A stretch of DNA of 64,000 nt from SHWB01 sp050246875 (GTDB taxonomy: Bacteria; Pseudomonadota; Alphaproteobacteria; UBA6615), in NCBI GenBank assembly GCA_050246875.1, contig JBFWVF010000002.1:62001-126000 (forward strand), given 5' to 3'. Within the stretch, counting starts at the first letter, position 1; every line of letters begins with the position of its first letter. Below the pieces are notes generated by a model. The model was not told where the DNA came from. It made no database searches and saw only the letters and a program-made list of their open reading frames with translations. Positions 8,538 to 17,288 of this stretch are shown here, piece by piece. Position numbers and translations under genes: made by a program.

Positions 8538-9308
8538 CTAGCCGATGCCGCCGCGCCGCGCCCTGACGCGGCGCCAGACCACCGGCACCAGCGCCAGCGC
8601 CGCCAGCGCCAGCAGCGGCAGGAGCACTTCGGGAGCGAAGACGATGGCGAGATCCGGCTCGCCGCCGGCGGCGAAGACGGCACCCAGCCCGGCGCCGACC
8701 CAGGCGTAGATGAAGGTGCCCGGGATGATGCCGAGGATCGTCGCCACGACGTAGGTGCGCAGCGGCACGCCGAAGAAGGCCGGCGCGAGATTGACCAGCC
8801 AGAAGGGAAACAGCGGCACCAGGCGCAGCACCAGCAGGTACGACATGGCGTTGTCGCGCAAGCCGGCCTCGAGCCGCCGCATCGCCGGGCCGGCGCGCCG
8901 CCGCAGGGCGTCGCCGAAGGCCGTGCGGGCGGCGAGGAACACCGCCGTGGCGCCGACCGTGGCACCGGCCAGCGCGGCGAGCCCGCCGGCGACCGTGCCG
9001 AACAGGAAGCCACCGGCAAGCGTCAGCAGGGTGCCGCCGGGCAGCGAGAAGGCGACCGCCACCGCGTACAGCAGCGCAAAGGCCGCCAGGGCCCAGACGC
9101 CGAGGCGTTCGACTTCGCCCGCCAGCCATTCATGGTTGTCACTCAGCGCGGAAAAACTCGCATAGCGATCCAGCCCGAGGGCGAAGAAAAGCCCCAATCC
9201 GGCCGCCAGCACCGCCAGCGGCCACAATCGTGCCAGACCGCGCCGGGGCGGCGGACCATCCTGCGGGTCGGGCTGGCGCGTCGTGCCGGGTGCGGGAGGG
9301 CTTGTCAT
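8538..9308 (-). CDS. TVP38/TMEM64 family inner-membrane protein
   Basis: 256 residues with a proline-rich cytosolic N-terminus, then about six hydrophobic segments (starting LARLWPLAVLAAG). The hallmark SNARE-assoc/VTT core is visible: FSLPGGTLLTLAGGFLFG, an ATVGATAVFLAAR helix, and LVPLFPFWLVNLAPAFFGV followed by IPGTFIYAWVGAGLG. VTT-domain proteins (DedA superfamily) are thought to move or scramble lipids or support membrane homeostasis. It is the promoter-proximal gene of a two-gene unit with the disulfide reductase, suggesting a membrane redox role (inference). Confidence 0.85.
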   Translation of the reverse strand: MTSPPAPGTTRQPDPQDGPPPRRGLARLWPLAVLAAGLGLFFALGLDRYASFSALSDNHEWLAGEVERLGVWALAAFALLYAVAVAFSLPGGTLLTLAGGFLFGTVAGGLAALAGATVGATAVFLAARTAFGDALRRRAGPAMRRLEAGLRDNAMSYLLVLRLVPLFPFWLVNLAPAFFGVPLRTYVVATILGIIPGTFIYAWVGAGLGAVFAAGGEPDLAIVFAPEVLLPLLALAALALVPVVWRRVRARRGGIG

Positions 9309-9391
9309 GTCCGGTGGAGGTAGCGGCCGCGCCGGTCACCTGCCAGTCACCGTTGCGTGACGCGGCCGGGCGACGCAGGCGGCCAGTTGCG

Positions 9392-9421
9392 TTGACAGGC
9401 GGGGCGAGCCTTCCGTATACA
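9392..9421 (+). promoter_or_regulatory. Sigma-70-type promoter of rpmH operon
   Basis: TTGACA at 9392-9397, an 18-base spacer and TATACA at 9416-9421, 42 bases before the rpmH start. A near-consensus pair, as expected for a strongly expressed ribosomal protein gene. Confidence 0.75.
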
Positions 9422-9462
9422 GCGCGGGCTTTCGGCGACCCCCAACCGCAGGACTTCCGCGC

Positions 9463-9597
9463 GTGAAACGGACCTATCAGCCCAGCAAGCTCGTGCGCAA
9501 GCGGCGCCACGGCTTCCGCGCGCGCATGAAGACTGTTGGCGGGCGCCGGGTTCTGGCACAGCGCCGCGCCAAGGGCCGCAAGCGGCTGTCGGCCTGA
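9463..9597 (+). CDS. rpmH: 50S ribosomal protein L34
   Basis: 44 residues starting with GTG: VKRTYQPSKLVRKRRHGF then RARM..GGRRVLAQRRAKGR and ending KRLSA, essentially the universal L34 sequence. A basic protein of the large ribosomal subunit. It heads the conserved cluster rpmH-rnpA-yidD-yidC and sits just behind a strong sigma-70-type promoter. Confidence 0.97.
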   Translation: MKRTYQPSKLVRKRRHGFRARMKTVGGRRVLAQRRAKGRKRLSA

Positions 9598-9649
9598 CGG
9601 CCCGACGATCGCGGCCGGCGCGACCAGGGGACTGCCCGGCAAAGCGGGG

Positions 9650-10084
9650 ATGAGGATGGACGCTCCGGGCTCGACCGCGGGCGCGAACAATCTTTTGACG
9701 GCACCCGCCGCTCGCGTCCGGCCCGGTCGCCTGCGCCGTCGCGCCGATTTCCTGCGTGTCGCCGCCGGGCGGCGCAAGGTAGCGGTGCCCGGCCTCGTGT
9801 TGCAGGCTGCCGCCCGGCCCGACGGTCTTCCCGCCAGCGAACCGGCCATCCGCGTCGGCTTCACCGCCTCACGCAAGGTCGGCGGCGCCGTGGCGCGCAA
9901 TCGCGCCCGCCGGCGCCTGCGCGCCGCAGTGCGCGACGTGCTGCCAGATGCCGGCCGGGCCGGCACCGACTACGTGGTGATCGCTCGTGCCGGCACCGCG
10001 GCCCGCCCCTACGCCGCGCTCGTCGACGACCTGCGCGCGGCAATCGCCCGTCTCGACGGTCAGCGTCGCGAGGGCCGGACGTGA
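9650..10084 (+). CDS. rnpA: Ribonuclease P protein component
   Basis: About 144 residues from the ATG at 9650 (a second ATG at 9656 is equally placed). The RNR signature region VGFTASRKVGGAVARNRARR binds the RNase P RNA and the pre-tRNA leader; the preceding RRRADFLRVAAGRRK is also typical. It works with the RnpB RNA to mature tRNA 5' ends. Follows rpmH by 52 bases and overlaps yidD by 4 bases (GTGA). The N-terminal 30 residues before the conserved core are longer than in E. coli, so the true start could be later. Confidence 0.93.
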   Translation: MRMDAPGSTAGANNLLTAPAARVRPGRLRRRADFLRVAAGRRKVAVPGLVLQAAARPDGLPASEPAIRVGFTASRKVGGAVARNRARRRLRAAVRDVLPDAGRAGTDYVVIARAGTAARPYAALVDDLRAAIARLDGQRREGRT

Positions 10085-10332
10085 GCGCCGCTGCCGCCAC
10101 CGCCGGCCTGGCGCTGCGCGGCGCCATCCGCTGCTGGCAACTGTTCGCCGCGCCGCTGCTCGGCGCCAACTGCCGTTACGAGCCCTCGTGCTCGCACTAC
10201 GCCGCCGAGGCGATCGCCCGACACGGGCCCGCCGCCGGCCTCTGGCTCGCGCTGCGCCGCATCCTGCGCTGCCACCCGTGGGGTGGCGCGGGCTGGGACC
10301 CGGTGCCGCCGCCCCCCAGCTCCGGGCGCTGA
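10081..10332 (+). CDS. yidD: Membrane protein insertion efficiency factor YidD
   Basis: 83 residues with a GTG start overlapping the rnpA stop. The conserved core is complete: an amphipathic N-terminal helix, GANCRYEPSCSHYA with three Cys/His-rich positions, ALRRILRCHPWG and GWDPVP. YidD is a small inner-membrane-associated protein that helps YidC insert proteins. It is followed 6 bases later by yidC, the standard order. Confidence 0.95.
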   Translation: MSAAAATAGLALRGAIRCWQLFAAPLLGANCRYEPSCSHYAAEAIARHGPAAGLWLALRRILRCHPWGGAGWDPVPPPPSSGR

Positions 10333-10338
10333 AGCGAC

Positions 10339-12090
10339 ATGGACCAGAAGAACCTCATCATCGCGATCGCCCTGTCGGTGGCGATCCTGCTCGGCTGGAA
10401 CATCTTCGTCGAGGCGCCGCAACAGCAGCGCCAGGCCGAACTGGCACAGCAGGCGGAAATGGCGCAGCCGAAGGGCGACGTCGTCGGCCCGCCGGTCCCC
10501 GGCGCCGCGGTCAGCGGCGAGGCCGCCACGCCGCCGCGCGAACAGGTGCTGGCGCAGGTGCGCCGGGCGAAGATCGAGACGCCGGCGCTGTCCGGCTCGA
10601 TCGATCTCGACGGCGGCCGGCTCGACGACCTCGTCCTGCTGCGCCACAAGGTGACGCCCGAGCCGGGCAGCCCCGACGTCACCCTGCTCGCCCCGCCGGG
10701 CGCCAAGGACCCGTACTACGTCGAGTACGGCTGGGTTGACGAAGCGCAGCGCATCTTCGGCCTCGGCGATGCGCGCTGGCAGTCGAGCGGCGGCACGCTG
10801 ACGCCGGCGACCCCGCTGACGCTGACGCTCGACAATGGCGGCGGACTGCTGTTCACCCGCACCATCGCCGTCGACAAGGACTATCTCTTCACCGTCACCG
10901 ACCGCGTGACCAATCGCGGCACCGAGACGGCGAGGCTGTTTTCCTTCGGCCGCGTCCGCCGCATCGGCACGCCGGAGACCCTTGGCTTCTTCGTGCTGCA
11001 CGAAGGGCCGATCGGCATGATCGGCGGCGTGCTGCAGGAGCCGGACTACGACGACCTCGTCGATGACCGCACGCGCGAGCAGGCCTCGACCGGCGGCTGG
11101 ATCGGCTTCACCGACAAGTACTGGCTGGTGGCGCTCGTGCCCGACCAGCAGGCGGCCGTCGATGCCGCCTTCCGCCATACCGCCGAGAACGGAATCGACC
11201 GCTATCAGGTCGACATGCGCGGCGCCTGGCAGACGGTCGCGCCGGGCGCCAGCGCGGAGGTGACGCACCGCCTGTTCGCCGGCGCCAAGCGCGTGCAGGT
11301 GCTCGACGCCTATCGCGACAACCTCGGCATCGAACGTTTCGACCGCGCCATCGACTTCGGCTGGTTCTTCTTCCTGACCAAGCCGCTGCTGCACTTCCTC
11401 ATCTGGCTGTCGAACTATCTCGGCAATTTCGGCCTCGCCATCCTGGCCCTCACGGTCCTGGTGAAGCTCGCCTTCTTCCCCCTCGCCAACAAGTCGTACC
11501 GGGCGATGAGCAAGATGAAGGCGCTGCAGCCGAAAATGACCGAGCTGCGCGAGAAGTATGGCGACGACCGCCAGAAGATGCAGCAGGAGCTGATGGGGAT
11601 GTACCGGCGGGAGAAGGTCAACCCGGTATCGGGTTGCCTGCCCATCGTCATCCAGATCCCGGTGTTCTTCGCGCTCTACAAGGTCATCTTCATCTCGATC
11701 GAAATGCGGCACGCGCCGTTCTTCGGCTGGATCCATGACCTGTCGGCCGTCGACCCGACCAACCTGTTCACGCTGTTCGGGCTGATCGACTGGTCGCCGC
11801 CGTCGCTGCTTCACCTCGGCATCTGGCCGATCATCATGGGCGTCACGATGTTCGCCCAGATGAAGCTCAACCCGGCGCCGGCCGATCCGATCCAGGCGAA
11901 GATGTTCGCCTTCATGCCGCTGATCTTCACCTTCTTCCTCGCCAGCTTCCCGGCCGGGCTGGTGATCTACTGGACGTGGAACAACCTGCTGTCGATCATC
12001 CAGCAGTACGTCATCATGCGCTCGATGGGCGTCGCCATCGGCGGCGGCACGACAGCGCCGCCAAAGCCGGCCGGCGGCAAGACGGGCTGA
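10339..12090 (+). CDS. yidC: Membrane protein insertase YidC
   Basis: 583 residues, normal for Gram-negative YidC. An N-terminal membrane anchor (NLIIAIALSVAILLGWNIF) is followed by a large periplasmic beta domain (about 60-330). The conserved insertase core then has five helices, including FGLAILALTVLVKLAFFPLA, the cytoplasmic hairpin SKMKALQPKMTELREKYGDD, and PVFFALYKVIF. It inserts and folds inner-membrane proteins alone or with SecYEG. Part of the rpmH-rnpA-yidD-yidC-engB run; the next gene starts 1 base after its stop. Confidence 0.97.
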   Translation: MDQKNLIIAIALSVAILLGWNIFVEAPQQQRQAELAQQAEMAQPKGDVVGPPVPGAAVSGEAATPPREQVLAQVRRAKIETPALSGSIDLDGGRLDDLVLLRHKVTPEPGSPDVTLLAPPGAKDPYYVEYGWVDEAQRIFGLGDARWQSSGGTLTPATPLTLTLDNGGGLLFTRTIAVDKDYLFTVTDRVTNRGTETARLFSFGRVRRIGTPETLGFFVLHEGPIGMIGGVLQEPDYDDLVDDRTREQASTGGWIGFTDKYWLVALVPDQQAAVDAAFRHTAENGIDRYQVDMRGAWQTVAPGASAEVTHRLFAGAKRVQVLDAYRDNLGIERFDRAIDFGWFFFLTKPLLHFLIWLSNYLGNFGLAILALTVLVKLAFFPLANKSYRAMSKMKALQPKMTELREKYGDDRQKMQQELMGMYRREKVNPVSGCLPIVIQIPVFFALYKVIFISIEMRHAPFFGWIHDLSAVDPTNLFTLFGLIDWSPPSLLHLGIWPIIMGVTMFAQMKLNPAPADPIQAKMFAFMPLIFTFFLASFPAGLVIYWTWNNLLSIIQQYVIMRSMGVAIGGGTTAPPKPAGGKTG

Positions 12091-12091
12091 C

Positions 12092-12766
12092 GTGACCGCG
12101 CCGGACGGAGACGACGCCGTTCCGCCGGCCGGAGACGACGCCGCGGAAGCGGCGCGGCGCCTGTTCGCCGGTCCCTGCGATTTCGCCGCCGCGGCGGCGA
12201 CGGAGGCGGCGCTGCCGCCAACACGGTTGCCGGAAGTCGCCTTCGCCGGCCGCTCCAACGTTGGCAAGTCGTCGCTGGTCAACGCGCTGACCGGCCGCAC
12301 GACGCTGGCTCGTACTTCGCACACGCCCGGCCGCACACAGGAACTGATCTTCTTCGATCTCGGCGGACGGCTCGGGCTGGTCGACCTCCCGGGCTACGGC
12401 TATGCGAAAGTCGCCAAGGGCAAGGTCGCGGCGTGGACACGGCTGGTCGAGGCCTATCTCGCCGGCCGGCCGACGCTGCGGCGCGTCTGCCTGCTGGTCG
12501 ACGCCCGCCATGGCCTCAAGGAGAGCGACCGCGCGACGATGCGCCTGCTCGATTCCAGCGCCGTCGTCTATCAGCTCGTCCTCACCAAGATCGACGCCGT
12601 CGGACCGACCCTGCTGGCCGAACGCATGGAACAGACCGCCGCCGTCGCCGCCGGCCATACCGCCGCCTTTCCCGAGGTGCTGGCCACCAGCGCCCGCAAG
12701 CACCGCGGAATCGAGGCGCTGCGGACCGCGCTCGCTGCATTCGCCCTGCCGACGCCGGCGGGCTGA
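12092..12766 (+). CDS. engB: Ribosome biogenesis GTP-binding protein EngB/YsxC
   Basis: 224 residues with a GTG start one base after yidC. GTPase motifs: G1 FAGRSNVGKSSL (P-loop 53-60), G2 Thr in SHTPGRTQ, G3 DLPGYGYAK, G4 TKID, and a C-terminal TSA-like segment (ATSARKHRGI). A TRAFAC-class GTPase needed for 50S assembly. The first 40 residues are an extension richer in Ala/Asp than in short homologues. Confidence 0.95.
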   Translation: MTAPDGDDAVPPAGDDAAEAARRLFAGPCDFAAAAATEAALPPTRLPEVAFAGRSNVGKSSLVNALTGRTTLARTSHTPGRTQELIFFDLGGRLGLVDLPGYGYAKVAKGKVAAWTRLVEAYLAGRPTLRRVCLLVDARHGLKESDRATMRLLDSSAVVYQLVLTKIDAVGPTLLAERMEQTAAVAAGHTAAFPEVLATSARKHRGIEALRTALAAFALPTPAG

Positions 12767-12837
12767 GGGCGTTTCCGGCGCGCGCCGAATTGCATTAACG
12801 TCGCCGGCGAGATGGCATCGAGGGGAAGCGGAGCATC

Positions 12838-13752
12838 ATGGCGGACAAACCCGCGGCGGCCAAGGCCGCCGAACTGATCGGCAAGGCCGCCACCCTGGTC
12901 GAGGCGCTGCCCTACATGCGCCGCTTCGCCGGCCGCACCTTCGTCGTCAAGTACGGCGGCCACGCCATGGGCGACGACGCCGTCGCGCACTCCTTCGCGC
13001 GCGACATCGTGCTGTTGAAGCAGATCGGCATCAATCCGGTGGTGGTGCACGGCGGCGGGCCGCAGATCGGCCGCATGCTGGAGCGCCTCAAGATCAAGAG
13101 CGAGTTCGTCGACGGCCTGCGCGTCACCGACGGCGCCACCGTCGAGATCGTCGAGATGGTGCTGTCCGGCACCATCAACAAGCAGATCGCCGCCGCCATC
13201 GGCGCCGCCGGCGGCACCGCTGTCGGCCTGTCCGGCAAGGACGGCGGCCTGATCCGCGCACGCAAGCTGACGCGCACGAAGCGCGACACCGACAGCAACA
13301 TCGAGAAGGTGCTGGACCTCGGCTTCGTCGGCGAGCCCGAGCATGTCGACGCGCGCATCCTCGACGTCTTCGCGCGCTCGCAGATCATCCCGGTGATCGC
13401 ACCGATCGGCGTCGGGCCGGACGGCGAGACCTACAACATCAACGCCGACACGGTGGCCGGCGCCGTCGCCGCGGCGGTGAAGGCCACCCGGCTGCTGATG
13501 CTGACCGATGTCGCCGGCGTGCTCGACAAGTCGGGCCAACTGATCACCGACCTGACGGTCGAGCAGGCGCGCGGCCTCGTCGCCGACGGCACCATCAGCG
13601 GCGGCATGATTCCCAAGATCGAGACCTGCATGGCCGCCGTCGAGGCGGACGTGGAGGCGGCCGTCATCATCGACGGCCGCTCGGAGCACTCGGTGCTGCT
13701 GGAAGTATTCACCGAGCACGGGGCGGGCACGGCGATCTGGCGCGGGTTCTAG
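12838..13752 (+). CDS. argB: Acetylglutamate kinase
   Basis: 304 residues. Amino-acid kinase fold with VVKYGGHAM (37-44, phosphate-binding Lys), VVVHGGGPQI (substrate/ATP glycine loop) and the NINADTVAGAVA nucleotide-site segment; ends with TEHGAGTAIW, typical of the arginine-sensitive class that has an N-terminal helix (present here as the about 25-residue lead). Catalyses the second step of arginine synthesis. Follows engB by 71 bases, an order seen in many alphaproteobacteria. Confidence 0.96.
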   Translation: MADKPAAAKAAELIGKAATLVEALPYMRRFAGRTFVVKYGGHAMGDDAVAHSFARDIVLLKQIGINPVVVHGGGPQIGRMLERLKIKSEFVDGLRVTDGATVEIVEMVLSGTINKQIAAAIGAAGGTAVGLSGKDGGLIRARKLTRTKRDTDSNIEKVLDLGFVGEPEHVDARILDVFARSQIIPVIAPIGVGPDGETYNINADTVAGAVAAAVKATRLLMLTDVAGVLDKSGQLITDLTVEQARGLVADGTISGGMIPKIETCMAAVEADVEAAVIIDGRSEHSVLLEVFTEHGAGTAIWRGF

Positions 13753-13777
13753 GGCGTGGAAACCCGGGACGCACCTG

Positions 13778-14119
13778 TCACGGCCAGGAGAGATTCCGGA
13801 GCACTCCGCCCACTATAGCCAAGATAAAGGTAAAGAAGAACAGATATACAGTTAGACGAATATAGTCGACGTAACGTTTTTTAGAGCATTTCAGGATCAT
13901 ATTCCTCGTCTTCTCGTAAATAGGCTCATTGCTACTTTTAACCGGAGAGCACGAAGTAAACAGAATCCACCTGTTTATTTTGCTGCCAAGCGCCCTCTCA
14001 ATATCCCCGTTTATTTTGTCCATGATGCGGGACACGCCCAAGCCTAGGCAGGCCAGCACGACAAATAGGCCGGCGGAGGCCGTCAGCAAATAGCTCGCAA
14101 TGGCTGCCATGCTTTCCAC
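13778..14119 (-). CDS. Small AT-rich two-helix membrane protein, unknown, probably acquired
   Basis: 113 residues (an internal ATG at 14110 is also possible). Two hydrophobic helices: YLLTASAGLFVVLACLGLGV near the N-terminus and YIRLTVYLFFFTFILAIVGG near the C-terminus, with a basic, Cys-containing cytosolic or periplasmic loop between. Codon use is unlike every neighbour: AAA, ATA, AGG, TTT and TTA-class codons abound, and the gene is far lower in GC (about 45% by eye). I do not recognise the family. It lies tail-to-tail with argB and upstream of nothing on its strand, so it stands alone. Reading-frame integrity supports a real gene; origin by transfer is an inference. Confidence 0.6.
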   Translation of the reverse strand: MESMAAIASYLLTASAGLFVVLACLGLGVSRIMDKINGDIERALGSKINRWILFTSCSPVKSSNEPIYEKTRNMILKCSKKRYVDYIRLTVYLFFFTFILAIVGGVLRNLSWP

Positions 14120-14269
14120 GTCTGACGCTCGCTCGTCCGGCAGGACGTTGCCGCGTCAACGGCGGATCGACAACCGCGACCACGCACCATGCCGCTCGGG
14201 CCTGACGCTTGAAAGAGCAGATTTTCGAGAACGACAGCGGCGTCACGAAGGACGGCGCAAGGACGCGCG

Positions 14270-15562
14270 TCAGCCGGCCATACCCGCGACGAACTCGATC
14301 TGCCAGTCCATCTCGTCCTGCGACAACGGCCAGTCGCGGCCCTCGACCTCGGCGAGAACGCCCGAGGGCGGGATGCCGGCAAGTTGCGTCTGCAGGCGCA
14401 CGGCGAGCGCCATCGTGAAGCCGGCCTTCCACGCCAGCGCCACCAGCGCCTTGCCGTTCTGCAACGCCGCCGCTTTCTCGATGACGCCTTCCGCCACTCC
14501 CGCGCCATAGGCCATCGCCGCGATGACGAAGGCGCGGTCGCCGGCGGCGAGCGCCTCGGTCACCACGGCCTCGTCGAGGTTGCCGCCATCGGCCAGGTCG
14601 TGCACGCGCACGGTGGCGCTCGCCGCGCGGACTGGCGGCGCCGGGCGCACCAGATGAAGCTGCGTGACCTTGGGGTCGCGCACGCCTTCATCGAGCCGCC
14701 GCTCGACGATACCGGCAACGGCCGCGAGCGTGCCGGCGTCGAGATCGGAGCGCTGCTGCAGCTCGTCGAGCAGGGAGCGTGCGACGAAGCTTGCGATGCG
14801 CCGCGCCGCCGCCGGCGGCAGGCTCGGCCGCTGCACCAGCGGGGCATGCCACGCCGTCATGTCGGGGGCGGCGTCGATGATGCGGTCGAGGGTTTCCTCG
14901 CGGATCTGCGCGCTGTGATTGCCGAGCAACTCGGCGACGGCCGAGCCATCGCCACTGTCGACGATGGCGTCCGCCACCACCTCCGCGACGCCATCGCGGC
15001 GCGAAATGGCGGACAGCGCGCCCCGCGCCGGGCCAGTGCGAATGATGTCGAGCAGCAGTTCGTCCGACAGCACCGGCGAGTATTCGAGCAGCGGACCGCA
15101 GACCACCAGTTCGCGGTCGCGCGCCAGTTGCTCGACGATTCCGATCGGCGCGTTCGGTACGTCCTTCAGCGCCTCGGCGAGGATCGAGCGCACCATCGTC
15201 ACCTGGTCGCGCGCCAGCACCTCGAGCGCCTCGGTGGTCAGCCGGTTATGGCTCGACCGCGGCGAGGGACCCAGGCCGGGCGCGACCTGTGCGATCTTGG
15301 TGGCGACGGTCTGGCGGACTCCGGCATCGGCGTCACGCGCCAGCAGCAGGTCGGCCTGGCGCGGCGTCATGTCGTTGCGCGCGACCTCGCGTCGGACCTC
15401 GGGATCGGGATCGCTGGCGAGGTAGTAGAGAATTTCCGGCTGCACGTCGCCGCGCGACGCCAGTACGCGGCGCACGTCGCCATCCTTGGCCTGGGCCATG
15501 CGCTTGGCGGTCTCGTAGTCGAGACCGCGGACGAGGCCACGACTGAGTTCCGTCGCGCTCAA
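14270..15562 (-). CDS. DUF2336 domain-containing protein
   Basis: 430 residues from the TTG at 15562, which overlaps the TGA of the GGDEF gene (TTGA), so translation looks coupled. The sequence is all-helical with HEAT-like repeats, e.g. LYYLASDPDPEVRREVARND, then VLARDQVTMVRSILAEALKD and VEQLARDRELVVCGPLLEY; the pattern LSDELLLDIIR and a C-terminal EMDWQIEFV tail are typical of the alphaproteobacterial DUF2336 family. Function is unknown for the family. Its place at the end of an EAL-GGDEF operon suggests a role in c-di-GMP signalling or output (inference). Confidence 0.8.
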   Translation of the reverse strand: MSATELSRGLVRGLDYETAKRMAQAKDGDVRRVLASRGDVQPEILYYLASDPDPEVRREVARNDMTPRQADLLLARDADAGVRQTVATKIAQVAPGLGPSPRSSHNRLTTEALEVLARDQVTMVRSILAEALKDVPNAPIGIVEQLARDRELVVCGPLLEYSPVLSDELLLDIIRTGPARGALSAISRRDGVAEVVADAIVDSGDGSAVAELLGNHSAQIREETLDRIIDAAPDMTAWHAPLVQRPSLPPAAARRIASFVARSLLDELQQRSDLDAGTLAAVAGIVERRLDEGVRDPKVTQLHLVRPAPPVRAASATVRVHDLADGGNLDEAVVTEALAAGDRAFVIAAMAYGAGVAEGVIEKAAALQNGKALVALAWKAGFTMALAVRLQTQLAGIPPSGVLAEVEGRDWPLSQDEMDWQIEFVAGMAG

Positions 15563-17283
15563 GCGACTGCCTCCCCGCCGGAAGACGATGCGGCCGCCGC
15601 CGACTCGGCAACGGCCCAGCCCGACTTGCCGCGCGCCTTGGCCTGGTACATGGCCGCGTCGGCGCGGGCCAGAAGATGGCGCATGTCTTCCCCGGTGTCC
15701 GGCTCCCACGCGGCGACGCCGACGGAAGCACCCAGCGGCTTTGCCGGGTTGGGCGCCCGCTCGCGCAGGCCGGCCACGGTCTGGGTAATGTCCTCCGCCC
15801 GCCGCTCACCCTCGGCCAGGGCCGCGCCGTCGAGCCAGAGCACGAATTCGTCGCCGCCGATGCGGGCGACGAGGTCGTAGCTGCGGCTGCGCACCTTCAG
15901 CACGTGCGCGAGCTCGCGCAGCACGTTGTCGCCGACCTCGTGGCCATAGTTGTCGTTGACCGGCTTGAAGTGGTCGAGGTCGACATAGAGCAATACGCCC
16001 TGCTGCCGGTTGCGCTCGGCACGGTCGAGGCTGGCGACGAGCTGGTCGGCCAGCGCGCGGCGGTTGAGCAGGCCGGTGAGGCCATCGGTCGACGACAGCC
16101 GCTCCAGTTCGCGCTGGTCGGCGATCTGGCGCAGGGCGATCGCCATCTGCCCGCCGACTGCTTCCAGCAGCGCCTCGTCGTCCTCGCCCCAGGGTCCGGC
16201 GGCGCGACTGCGCACCAGTGCCAGCGCGCCGTTGATCGTGCCGTGGTAGCGCGTCGAGCGGGCGAGCAGGTTCCACGCGCCGGTACGCACCGCGATGCGG
16301 CCGTCGCCGGTCGCCAGGGCGCGGGCGACGGTCGGCGGATCGAAGCCGGGCGGCCAGCCGCCATGGCGCGCGGCCTCGCGCCAATCGACACCGTCGGAAG
16401 TCTCGAACACTGCCGCTACGGACGACGTGGCGCGGCCAAGCATCGACACCGCGGCGGCAAGCATGGCCTGCGGCCGCGCTTCCTCGCGGATCTGGCGGAC
16501 GATGTAGGCGACGACCTGCTCGCGCACCTTGGCACGCGCCAGTTCGCTGTCGCGCAGGCGCTCGCGCGTCACGTCGCGGGCGAGGCCGCGGGCGCCGCAC
16601 CAGCCGCCGTCGCGGTCGCGCACCGGCATCGCGCTGGCCAGCAGGCAGGCCTCGGCACCGGCCGAGTCGAGCACCCAGACCTGCGCGTTCTCGACCGGCT
16701 CGTCGGCGGCGAACGGCCGCAGTCCGGCCGGGTCCGCCGGATCGATCAGCAGTTCGCGGGGATGACGGCCGACCAGTTCGTCGGCGCTGAAACCGAGTGC
16801 GCCGTGCGGCGAAACAAACACGAAGCGGCCGTCTTCGCCCGTCTCCCAGGCGAAGTCGCTGGAGATGGTGACGAGGTCGCGGTAGCGCTGGCGCGAGTCG
16901 ACCAGCGCGTTGCGGATGTTCACATCGTAGGATTCGTCGCGCGCGAGCACGCAGACGACGCCGCTGTCGAGCGGCATGGCGGTGCACAGGTGCCATTGCC
17001 GGCCGCTCGCCGTACCGACGTCGAGGCGCTCGACGATGCTCGACGTGCCCTCGGCGGCACGCCGCACCAGCGCCGTCAGCGACCCGCCGGGGCCGCCGAG
17101 GCTGGCGGCGAGACGCGCGCCGGCACCATTGGCGGCGACGATCGCACCACCGCGGTCATAGACAATCACTGCGCCCGGCCAGCCGGCGACGAGCGCCTGT
17201 GCCGTCGCCGGCATGACGGTCGGCGGCGGCCGCGACGGCGGCCGTTCGACGGGCTCGACGGCGATGACCGGCGACGATGGCAT
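15559..17283 (-). CDS. PAS-PAS-GAF-GGDEF diguanylate cyclase
   Basis: 574 residues from the ATG at 17283. Two PAS-type sensor regions (about 30-118 and 128-245, the latter with FAWETGEDGRFVFVS), a GAF-like domain (265-390), then a GGDEF domain. The active-site loop GGDEF (476-480) is intact, and RSYD at 467-470, five residues before it, is a proper inhibitory I-site, so a feedback-controlled active cyclase making c-di-GMP is expected. No membrane segments: cytosolic sensor. It is 5 bases downstream of the EAL gene and overlaps the DUF2336 start. Confidence 0.92.
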   Translation of the reverse strand: MPSSPVIAVEPVERPPSRPPPTVMPATAQALVAGWPGAVIVYDRGGAIVAANGAGARLAASLGGPGGSLTALVRRAAEGTSSIVERLDVGTASGRQWHLCTAMPLDSGVVCVLARDESYDVNIRNALVDSRQRYRDLVTISSDFAWETGEDGRFVFVSPHGALGFSADELVGRHPRELLIDPADPAGLRPFAADEPVENAQVWVLDSAGAEACLLASAMPVRDRDGGWCGARGLARDVTRERLRDSELARAKVREQVVAYIVRQIREEARPQAMLAAAVSMLGRATSSVAAVFETSDGVDWREAARHGGWPPGFDPPTVARALATGDGRIAVRTGAWNLLARSTRYHGTINGALALVRSRAAGPWGEDDEALLEAVGGQMAIALRQIADQRELERLSSTDGLTGLLNRRALADQLVASLDRAERNRQQGVLLYVDLDHFKPVNDNYGHEVGDNVLRELAHVLKVRSRSYDLVARIGGDEFVLWLDGAALAEGERRAEDITQTVAGLRERAPNPAKPLGASVGVAAWEPDTGEDMRHLLARADAAMYQAKARGKSGWAVAESAAAASSSGGEAVA

Positions 17284-17288
17284 GGGCT

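Noticed and set aside
9360..9462. Chromosomal origin next to rpmH
   Set aside because: No DnaA-box cluster (TTATCCACA-like) or AT-rich unwinding region; rpmH alone is not evidence of oriC in alphaproteobacteria.
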